Assembly (NCBI GenBank): GCA_964399965.1
Contig: CAYNRX010000035.1
Span: 1 to 23,972 of the forward strand
Reading direction: 5' to 3'
DNA: 23,972 bases
Origin: UBA1381 sp964399965
GTDB taxonomy: Bacteria > Bacillota > Clostridia > UBA1381
In this document: in pieces, positions 7,066-13,011 of the stretch
Layout: every line of letters starts with the position of its first letter
Position numbering within the stretch: position 1 is the stretch's first letter
Notes under the pieces: model-generated
What the model was told of the DNA's origin: nothing
The model's database searches: none
Seen by the model: only the letters and a program-made list of their open reading frames with translations
Made by a program: the position numbers and the translations under genes

Positions 7066-7662
7066 TCATTTCCTTCGTATGTTTTTTATGTGTTTTATAT
7101 GGTAGAAAAGTTTTCCCAGGAAGAAGATTATATTATTGCATCTGCGCATAGAAAAACCTTTGCCAAATGCCTTTCCTCCTATGGTCATAGAGCTGACGGC
7201 TCCTGTAAGAAGCAGGCTGGGGAGCATTCCGCTAAGGCCAAAAAGGGCGGTGAGGCTTGCGACTATCAGAGCCGTTGCGGCGCCGGAAATGATGCCGGCG
7301 ATATCGCCTATAACATCGTTGCACAGGTTCGATACCTGCGGCGCATGGCGGATTATGACGATACTTTCCTTTGCGCCCGGGACCTTTCTGGCAGCCAGTG
7401 AGTGAAACGGCGTTTCCTCGGCTGTGGCAACGGCTGTCCCTACTATATCGAACAGAACGTTGATAAAGATTATTGCCAAAAGAACTATGAAAGCCCAGAA
7501 AATATTAAGGGCCTCAAGCGCCGTTGAAGTTATCGCGGAAAAAGCGACCGATAATATAAAGGACAAGCCGATAACAACGATCGTCCAAGTATTGCTGACA
7601 TTGACCTGATGGGCAGGCTTGGATACCCGAAAGCTCTTTTTCGGTTTTACAGATTTATCCAA
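7066..7662 (-). CDS. oapA: OLE RNA-associated membrane protein OapA
   Basis: A 198-residue protein with four hydrophobic segments (about 25-45, 55-80, 116-142, 147-163) and a basic N-terminus and C-terminus (KHIKNIRRK). Between the second and third segments is a conserved-looking cytoplasmic stretch including FDIVGTAVATAEETPFH and NLCNDVIGDIAGIISG. Automatic annotation often calls such proteins CorB/DUF21-like. Its position directly downstream of the OLE RNA and directly upstream of dxs and tlyA matches the known OapA locus. In Bacillus halodurans OapA binds OLE RNA and holds it at the membrane, and loss of either causes sensitivity to cold, short-chain alcohols and magnesium. The only sensible start is a TTG at 7662 with TAGAGGTG 11 bases upstream; there is no in-frame ATG nearby. 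I recognised it by context and topology, not by a search. Confidence 0.85.
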   Translation of the reverse strand: MDKSVKPKKSFRVSKPAHQVNVSNTWTIVVIGLSFILSVAFSAITSTALEALNIFWAFIVLLAIIFINVLFDIVGTAVATAEETPFHSLAARKVPGAKESIVIIRHAPQVSNLCNDVIGDIAGIISGAATALIVASLTALFGLSGMLPSLLLTGAVSSMTIGGKAFGKGFSMRRCNNIIFFLGKLFYHIKHIKNIRRK

Positions 7663-7699
7663 AACAGATATACACCTCTATATAAAATACAAAGTAAAA

Positions 7700-8328
7700 C
7701 GGCAGGGCGGCGGGCACGGTAAATTTTGCGGCTTAGGTCCGGTTGGCTTTCCCAAAGGTCTGCTTTATCGTCGCCAAAAAAGCGGTTCCCCATTAAAGAC
7801 CTCTATCAGATGATGACCGGAGTGCCACTTAGTCCGCACTGCAATCCCGTACTCGCCAGCGTTAGCATCAGCCTAGGGGTTTTCCCCGGCATTTCGAGAA
7901 TATCCTTATCCTCTTTTGCAGACATGGTTTCAGAACGCAATACCCCGCGTGTCCTGGCCGGGAACTGCGGGGCTGAACCGCTCATCCGCCATGACCACTC
8001 AAGGCTGGCTACGCTGCACACAGCATTCGGCCGTTTCCCTTGTGAGAAAAAGGCGTACTAACCGCGAAGCAGGTTTTCCCCTGAGCCGTAGCAGCTTGCG
8101 TCCTTAGGGGACGTCAGGGGCTGCCACAGTCGCAGGCCTCCACGGAAAAGGGGTCAGAGTTTCCATGCCGTTGGAAGCTGCCCCTAAACCTTAACTCCCA
8201 GCATCAGCCCCGAACTGGGCGTTCAAAGCAAAACACCAGGAACTTCATCGATGTGCCATTTAACGGATTTTTAGCCCCGTCTTACGGATAAACAGAAATG
8301 ACTAGGATACTGCGCCGCTGCCGCTATT
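7700..8328 (-). ncRNA. ole: OLE (ornate, large, extremophilic) RNA
   Basis: A ~630-base stretch on the minus strand with no credible reading frame. It has its own strong promoter and many short GC-rich self-complementary segments (for example around 7880-7900, 7955-7975, 8100-8125 and 8140-8190). It sits exactly where OLE RNA sits in other Firmicutes: immediately upstream of oapA, then dxs and tlyA. The size fits the ~610-nt OLE class. OLE RNA forms a membrane-associated ribonucleoprotein with OapA and is linked to stress and magnesium responses; its biochemical role is unsettled. Ends are estimated: the 5' end from the -10 box, the 3' end from expected length and the oapA ribosome site at 7680-7673. 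Identification rests on locus, size and lack of coding. A covariance-model search would settle it. Confidence 0.82.
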
Positions 8329-8334
8329 AAATAT

Positions 8335-8363
8335 AATATATCATATTCCGTAATATTTGTCAA
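8335..8363 (-). promoter_or_regulatory. Strong SigA-type promoter of the OLE RNA unit
   Basis: TTGACA (8363-8358), a 17-base spacer, then TATATT (8340-8335) on the minus strand. The predicted start is near 8328. No other good promoter is seen before oapA, dxs, tlyA or ispE, so this one may feed the entire unit. Confidence 0.85.
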
Positions 8364-8399
8364 ATAGTATTTGTACAAGAGTTTATTTTCAGATTGATT

Positions 8400-8640
8400 T
8401 TTGTCGTATAATATGATAGAATAAAGACAGCTGGTGGATAGATATGCGAGTGACTTAATGAAGCAAATATTTAAAGCGGGATTGAAAAAGCAAAAAAGGC
8501 GGTAACGCCCCAAAAAGGAGAAACAGGGCTGCAAATTCTACCCAAAAGCGCGACCCTGTTTCGTTATCCTATACATTTTACGGTTTTATTCTCGTGTATT
8601 GAGAACAATTATACTTTAACATAAAAAGTAACTAAAGTCA
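8400..8640 (+). other. Gene-free stretch with hairpins, unidentified
   Basis: Between the divergent OLE promoter and the Hpt gene. A plus-strand -10-like TATAAT lies at 8407-8412. Downstream are a small hairpin GGCG-GTAA-CGCC (about 8498-8509) and a 9-bp stem GAAACAGGG/CCCTGTTTC (8520-8528 with 8554-8562) around a 25-base loop containing CTGC..GCGCG. There is no clear T-run after the second stem on the plus strand. On the minus strand the small hairpin is followed by TTTTTT, so it could end leftward transcription. It does not match any riboswitch class that I can recognise. Confidence 0.4.
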
Positions 8641-8650
8641 ATAGAACGGT

Positions 8651-8680
8651 CGAAAATGTAACAAAATCGTAACATTTTCG
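8651..8680. promoter_or_regulatory. Inverted repeat upstream of the Hpt gene, possible Spo0A-type operator
   Basis: CGAAAATGTAAC and GTAACATTTTCG face each other across 6 bases, with one mismatch in a 12-bp arm. The right arm, read on the minus strand and extended outward, gives TTGCCGAAAA, which fits the 0A-box core TGNCGAA. The left arm, GGTCGAA, differs from that core at one base. Regulation by Spo0A is only an inference. Confidence 0.4.
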
Positions 8681-8755
8681 GCAAAATTTGCAAAAAATAG
8701 TATGGTATCAGTCTGACAAATAGGATGAAAACTACTAAAAAAGGGAGGAGATCTT

Positions 8756-9100
8756 ATGAATTATGAGCTGCTGAAAAATGCGGGCATAGATACGGATACA
8801 GCTTTGGGGCGATTTATGGGAAACAAGGCGCTGCTTGAGAGATTTCTTAAAAAATTTCTGGAGGATAAAAATTTTGAACGGCTGCAAAGGGCTGTTGACG
8901 AGGGCGATCATACGGCAGCACTGGAAGCATCACATACGCTCAAAGGTGTTTGCGGGAATCTATCGCTTGATGAGCTGTACGAGCTGTTTTCCGGGCAGGT
9001 ATCGCTGATGCGCGAGGATCGTTGGGAGGAAGCGGCTGATATGATGGAGAGAATAACGGCAGTCTACGACAGGGTAACAGAAGCCATACGGAATGCGTAA
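8756..9100 (+). CDS. Hpt-domain histidine phosphotransfer protein
   Basis: A 114-residue, all-helical protein consisting of a single Hpt domain. The phospho-acceptor histidine is in ALEASHTLKGVCGNLSL (about residue 61), the standard HxLKG motif, followed by the conserved aromatic/glycine turn. Hpt proteins relay phosphoryl groups between a hybrid sensor kinase and a response regulator in multistep phosphorelays. No kinase or regulator is adjacent. The nearest in the window is the REC/HD-GYP protein at 2011-3072, but a link is speculative. The start is well supported by GGGAGGAG six to eight bases upstream of the ATG. An inverted repeat lies about 75 bases upstream. The gene stands alone, followed by about 215 bases before the pfl promoter. 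Confidence 0.92.
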   Translation: MNYELLKNAGIDTDTALGRFMGNKALLERFLKKFLEDKNFERLQRAVDEGDHTAALEASHTLKGVCGNLSLDELYELFSGQVSLMREDRWEEAADMMERITAVYDRVTEAIRNA

Positions 9101-9315
9101 AAGACGGATACTGCTTTACTTTGCAGAGGTCAACAAAAAAGGCGGCCGGGCTTTTTGCTGTCAAATGCCGCGCATTATGCATAATATCCTTACGGTCGGA
9201 AAAGCATAGTATATACCGTCTGGTTAAACAACATCCAAAATGCAGTAATCTTGTGGATATTTTTGCCCGGAATTTGTAATGGTATACAATATGTTGTGGT
9301 TTGACGATTATTTTG

Positions 9316-9344
9316 TTGACAACGGCGAAGGTGTATGTTATAAT
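9316..9344 (+). promoter_or_regulatory. SigA-type promoter of the pfl operon
   Basis: TTGACA (9316-9321), a 17-base spacer, TATAAT (9339-9344). It leaves a ~70-base leader with a GATAC/GTATC inverted pair before the ribosome site AAAGGAGGAG. The promoter lies inside the longer open frame that starts at 9279, which supports the later ATG at 9423. Confidence 0.9.
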
Positions 9345-9422
9345 AATAACACACCAAAGAGATCCCACAAGGATACGTTTGGTAAAGTATCTTATGGTCA
9401 CACCGATCAAAGGAGGAGAAGA

Positions 9423-11525
9423 ATGAAGCAAGAGTTTTATACACAATGGGAAGGCTTTGAAAAAGGCCGCTGGTGCAATGGCACCGTGAATGTTAGGAAT
9501 TTCATACAGCACAATTACACGCCGTATGATGGCGGAGAGGAATTCCTGGCTCCTGCTACGGAGGCTACAAAAAAGCTCTGGCAGCAGGTCATGGATCTGG
9601 CGAAACAGGAAAGAGAAGCGGGCGGCGTACTGGATATGGATACTAAGGTAGTATCTACGATCACTTCGCACGGAGCCGGATACCTCGACAAGGATCTGGA
9701 AAAAATAGTAGGTTTCCAGACCGATAAACCATTTAAAAGATCGCTCCAGCCCTTCGGCGGCATCAGAATGGCGCAGAACGCCTGCCGCGAATATGGCTAT
9801 GAGGTCGATCCTGAAGTAGTAAAAATATTTACCGAATATAGAAAAACCCATAATCAGGGTGTATTTGACGCCTATACCCCGGAGATGCGTTTGGCGAGAA
9901 AGTCGGCTATTATCACCGGGTTACCTGATGCTTACGGAAGAGGAAGGATTATCGGAGATTACAGAAGAGTTGCTCTTTATGGAGTGGACTATCTGATCAG
10001 GGATAAGCAGCATCAGCTTGATACATCGCTGGTAAGAATGACGCCGGACAATATCCGCCTGCGTGAGGAACTGGCCGAGCAGCTCAGAGCGCTTGACGAG
10101 CTGAAAAAGCTGGGCGAGATATATGGATTTGACATTTCCCAGCCTGCGGCCAATGCGAAAGAAGCCATACAGTGGCTCTATTTCGGATACCTGGCTGCGG
10201 TGAAGGAGCAGAACGGCGCTGCGATGAGTCTGGGAAGAACCTCTACCTTTGTTGATATTTATATACAGAGAGACCTTGATAAAGGCCTTATCACAGAGGA
10301 AGAGGCGCAGGAATATATCGACCACTTCATTATGAAACTGCGCTTGGTGAAATTCGCCAGAACGCCCGAATACAATGAGCTGTTCTCGGGAGATCCTACC
10401 TGGGTGACAGAATCTATCGGCGGCGTTGGCATTGACGGACGGCCGTTGGTAACAAAGACTTCTATGCGTTATCTGCATACGCTTGATAATCTCGGCACCG
10501 CTCCCGAGCCGAACATGACGGTTCTGTGGTCGGTGAATCTGCCGCAGAAATTCAAAGAATACTGCGCGAAAATGTCGATAAAGACCTCGTCTATCCAGTA
10601 CGAGAATGACGACATGATGCGGGAGGTGCACGGTGACGATTATGCGATAGCCTGCTGCGTATCCTCGATGCGCGTCGGCAAGGAAATGCAGTTCTTCGGC
10701 GCCCGGGCAAATCTTGCCAAGTGCCTGCTCTATGCGATAAACGGCGGTGTTGACGAGCGTATGAAAGTGCAGGTAGGGCCGAAATATAGGTCGGTAGAGG
10801 GCGATTATCTCGATTACGATGACGTAATGAGTAAATTTGACGATATGATGGAATGGCTGGCAGGGCTTTATGTAAACACCCTGAACGTTATCCATTATAT
10901 GCATGATAAATACTGCTACGAAAAGCTGCAGATGGCTCTTCATGACAGAGAGGTAAAGAGGTATTTTGCTACCGGTATCGCCGGACTGTCAGTAGTGGCC
11001 GATTCTCTAAGTGCGATAAAGTACGCTAAGGTAAAGGCGATACGCGATGAGAACGGTATCGTTGTCGATTACCAGACCGAGGGCGATTTCCCCAAGTACG
11101 GCAACAACGATGACCGCGTGGACGATATCGCTGTGGAAGTTGTAAGAAACTTCATGTATAAGATAAGAAAACACTACACCTATCGTGACAGCGTTCCTAC
11201 GATGTCTATCCTTACGATAACCTCGAATGTCGTATACGGTAAGAAGACCGGCAATACGCCTGACGGAAGAAAGATGGGCGAGCCTCTGGCCCCCGGAGCA
11301 AACCCGATGCACGGGCGCGATACTCATGGGGCTGCCGCATCGCTGTCGTCAGTGGCAAAGCTGCCCTTCCGCCATGCGCAGGACGGCATATCAAACACCT
11401 TCTCGATAGTGCCGGACGCTTTGGGTAAGGACGACATGGTATTTTCCGGCGAGCTTGATATAGACAAGCTCCGCAAGAATTGCTGCTGCGATCCGAAATT
11501 GCAGAAGGAAACAGAGGACATTTAA
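9423..11525 (+). CDS. pflB: Pyruvate formate-lyase core subunit, lacking the glycyl-radical domain
   Basis: Catalytic core of formate C-acetyltransferase, which cleaves pyruvate with CoA to acetyl-CoA and formate under anaerobic conditions. The protein has 700 residues, compared with about 760 for a complete enzyme. The N-terminus (EFYTQWEGFEKGRW), ITGLPDAYGRGRIIGDYRRVALYG, the adjacent active cysteines in DDYAIACCVSSMRVG (residues 411-412) and MQFFGARANLAK are all intact. The C-terminal glycyl-radical module with RVSGYA is absent. After DALGKDDMVF comes an unusual tail with three consecutive cysteines (NCCCDPK), then a stop. The missing module is encoded by the next gene 22 bases downstream. 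The start is set by AAAGGAGGAG before the ATG. The activase follows in the same operon. The enzyme must work as a two-chain assembly (inference). Confidence 0.95.
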   Translation: MKQEFYTQWEGFEKGRWCNGTVNVRNFIQHNYTPYDGGEEFLAPATEATKKLWQQVMDLAKQEREAGGVLDMDTKVVSTITSHGAGYLDKDLEKIVGFQTDKPFKRSLQPFGGIRMAQNACREYGYEVDPEVVKIFTEYRKTHNQGVFDAYTPEMRLARKSAIITGLPDAYGRGRIIGDYRRVALYGVDYLIRDKQHQLDTSLVRMTPDNIRLREELAEQLRALDELKKLGEIYGFDISQPAANAKEAIQWLYFGYLAAVKEQNGAAMSLGRTSTFVDIYIQRDLDKGLITEEEAQEYIDHFIMKLRLVKFARTPEYNELFSGDPTWVTESIGGVGIDGRPLVTKTSMRYLHTLDNLGTAPEPNMTVLWSVNLPQKFKEYCAKMSIKTSSIQYENDDMMREVHGDDYAIACCVSSMRVGKEMQFFGARANLAKCLLYAINGGVDERMKVQVGPKYRSVEGDYLDYDDVMSKFDDMMEWLAGLYVNTLNVIHYMHDKYCYEKLQMALHDREVKRYFATGIAGLSVVADSLSAIKYAKVKAIRDENGIVVDYQTEGDFPKYGNNDDRVDDIAVEVVRNFMYKIRKHYTYRDSVPTMSILTITSNVVYGKKTGNTPDGRKMGEPLAPGANPMHGRDTHGAAASLSSVAKLPFRHAQDGISNTFSIVPDALGKDDMVFSGELDIDKLRKNCCCDPKLQKETEDI

Positions 11526-11547
11526 AATAGTAGAGGAGGCAAATAAA

Positions 11548-11784
11548 ATGGCTACACAGCAGGTTGAAAATTTGGTATCATTGCTTGACGGTTATGTGGA
11601 AAAGGGAGGACATCACCTTAACGTAAACGTTTTCACTAAGGAAACGCTCCTTGATGCACAGAAGCATCCCGAAAAGTACCCCCAGCTTACGGTAAGGGTA
11701 TCCGGCTATGCCGTAAACTTTATAAAGTTGACTAAGGAACAGCAGGATGACGTTATATCCAGAACGTTCCATCAGTCTATCTGA
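11548..11784 (+). CDS. Free-standing glycyl-radical domain of pyruvate formate-lyase (GrcA/YfiD-like)
   Basis: A 78-residue protein equivalent to the last ~70 residues of ordinary pyruvate formate-lyase. It contains LVSLLDGYVEKGGHHLNVNVF, PEKYPQLTVRVSGYAVNF and LTKEQQDDVISRTFHQ. Gly53 in RVSGYA is the residue that carries the stable radical in the family. It has its own ribosome site (GAGGAGG) and ATG. It is in a different reading frame from pflB with a 22-base gap, so it is a separate gene. In E. coli, GrcA is a spare domain that repairs oxygen-damaged, full-length PFL. Here the neighbouring PflB has no such domain, so this protein is probably an obligatory subunit and the substrate of PflA. 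Confidence 0.93.
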   Translation: MATQQVENLVSLLDGYVEKGGHHLNVNVFTKETLLDAQKHPEKYPQLTVRVSGYAVNFIKLTKEQQDDVISRTFHQSI

Positions 11785-11797
11785 ATAGATCCAAGGG

Positions 11798-11816
11798 CTG
11801 CCCGCGCTGCGGGCAG
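11798..11816 (+). terminator. Hairpin between the glycyl-radical gene and pflA
   Basis: A perfect 8-bp stem CTGCCCGC/GCGGGCAG with a 3-base loop, followed by the weak T-tract TCTTTG. It probably acts as an attenuator or mRNA-stabilising hairpin that lowers pflA expression relative to the enzyme subunits; it need not be a full terminator. Confidence 0.55.
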
Positions 11817-11853
11817 TCTTTGACGTTATATAATAGCAAAGGAAGTGCACGCC

Positions 11854-12594
11854 ATGACGGGAAAGATCCATTCTACAGAAACGTTCGGCACGGTAGACGG
11901 GCCGGGAATAAGGTATGTCGTGTTTTTAAAGGGATGTCCGATGAGGTGCCTGTACTGTCATAATCCCGATACCTGGTCGCAGGAGGGAGCCGAGGAGAAA
12001 ACGGCTGATGAGATACTTGAGGATTATAAGCGGTATGAGCCGTTTTTGAAAAAAGGCGGACTGACGGTGACGGGCGGCGAACCGTTAGTACAGATCGATT
12101 TTGTGACAGAGCTGTTTGAAAAGGCAAAAAAGCTCCATATACACACCTGTCTTGATACCTCCGGCGTTACATTCCGCGCAGATGACACAGCAAAGTTTGA
12201 CCGGCTGATGCAGGTGTGCGATCTGGTAATGCTTGATATCAAGCATATAAACGATGATGAGCATAAAAAGCTCACCGGACATTCCAACAGGAATATCTTG
12301 CAGTTCCTGGAATACCTCAATGATAAAGGGATCCCGGTGTGGATACGTCACGTGGTCGTCGCCGGCATCACGCAGGATAAGGAATACCTTTATGAGCTGG
12401 GAGAATTTATAGGACGGTTTGAAAATGTTAAGGCCGTGGACGTGCTTGCTTATCATGATATGGGAAAGGTCAAGTATGAGCAGTTAGGGATAGAATATCC
12501 CCTTGCCGACACTCCGCCGCTTTCAAAGGAAGAGGCGCTGGCTGCGAAAAAGATAATATTCAAGGGGATACGCGCGGCTTTTATGGGGAGCTGA
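11854..12594 (+). CDS. pflA: Pyruvate formate-lyase activating enzyme (radical SAM)
   Basis: Uses a [4Fe-4S] cluster and S-adenosylmethionine to abstract a hydrogen from the glycine of the glycyl-radical domain. The cluster motif CPMRCLYC (C-x3-C-x2-C, residues 28, 32, 35) follows the family signature FGTVDGPGIRYVVFLKGC. Further motifs are GGLTVTGGEPL, the DTSG and DIKH segments, and WIRHVVVAGIT. Length is 246 residues. The frame can be extended to a GTG at 11845, but the ATG at 11854 has AAAGGAAG at proper distance and gives the usual N-terminus (MTGKIHSTETFGT). It lies downstream of the split PFL genes, separated by a hairpin. Its natural target here would be the 78-residue protein. Confidence 0.97.
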   Translation: MTGKIHSTETFGTVDGPGIRYVVFLKGCPMRCLYCHNPDTWSQEGAEEKTADEILEDYKRYEPFLKKGGLTVTGGEPLVQIDFVTELFEKAKKLHIHTCLDTSGVTFRADDTAKFDRLMQVCDLVMLDIKHINDDEHKKLTGHSNRNILQFLEYLNDKGIPVWIRHVVVAGITQDKEYLYELGEFIGRFENVKAVDVLAYHDMGKVKYEQLGIEYPLADTPPLSKEEALAAKKIIFKGIRAAFMGS

Positions 12595-12628
12595 CAACAG
12601 TGTGGTGCATGACAGGGATTTAGCGCAT

Positions 12629-12663
12629 ATGCTCCGGTGGGGGAAAACTATCCGGAGTATTTT
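12629..12663 (+). terminator. Probable weak terminator of the pfl operon
   Basis: Stem ATGCTCCGG (12629-12637) with CCGGAGTAT (12652-12660), one G-U pair, then TTTTG. The T-run is short. Confidence 0.5.
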
Positions 12664-12705
12664 GCGTATGTGCAAAAGCCGGGTTTCCCGCCGGAACATT
12701 TTTAT

Positions 12706-12983
12706 AGTCAATTGCGAAACTTTTTTCGCATTTGATCTCTGGCTAAGGAAGAAAATAAAAGTTCCGTTGATTGGCGGTCTAAAGACCGCTGAAACTTTTA
12801 TTTTCGCAATTTTTGACGCATTTTCAGCATTTTTACTCCGCAAAAACCGGCAGCGAGCTGCCGGCCGCGCCATCTTGCGCGGTGCGTAGTCGTCAAAAAT
12901 TGATTAAAATTCGAGGGTTCCACCCTCGAGCTCCCCAGAATAAGGAAATAATTGCAAAACGCTATTGCGTTTTGCAATTATTA
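12706..12983 (+). mobile_element. Structured non-autonomous element, copy R3 (278 bp, long form)
   Basis: Full-length copy, used here as the reference orientation. It starts AGTCAATTGCG and ends GCAATTATTA. Flanks GAACATTTTTAT (12694-12705) and GAATATTTTCAT (12984-12995) agree at 10 of 12 positions and are probably a decayed target duplication. Besides the hairpins shared with R2 it has a GC-rich centre: CCGGCAG-cgag-CTGCCGG (12847-12864) directly next to CCGCGC-catctt-GCGCGG (12865-12882). Both lie between the outer CAATTTTTGACG/CGTCAAAAATTG arms, so the predicted fold is a multi-branched structure. It lies between the pfl terminator and the GH28 gene; the GH28 ribosome site starts about 15 bases after its end. 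The two reading frames that cross it are composed of repeat and are not genes. Confidence 0.85.
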
Positions 12984-13011
12984 GAATATTTTCATTTTAG
13001 GAGGATAAGCT

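Noticed and set aside
7726..8107. Short reading frames in the OLE region
   Set aside because: Overlapping frames on both strands, none with a ribosome site, in a region better explained as a structured RNA.
8520..8562. A known riboswitch class (cyclic-di-GMP, fluoride, preQ1)
   Set aside because: None of the conserved core nucleotides of these classes could be placed.
9279..9422. Upstream extension of the pflB reading frame (48 extra codons)
   Set aside because: It contains the TTGACA/TATAAT promoter, and the ATG at 9423 has a perfect ribosome site and the family N-terminus.
9921..10943. 340-codon minus-strand frame opposite pflB
   Set aside because: Antisense shadow of a highly conserved gene; no ribosome site and no recognisable protein features.
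11500..11560. Frameshift or sequencing error breaking pflB
   Set aside because: There is a stop, a 22-base gap with a strong ribosome site and a new ATG, and the core carries an extra tail; a single indel would not produce this.
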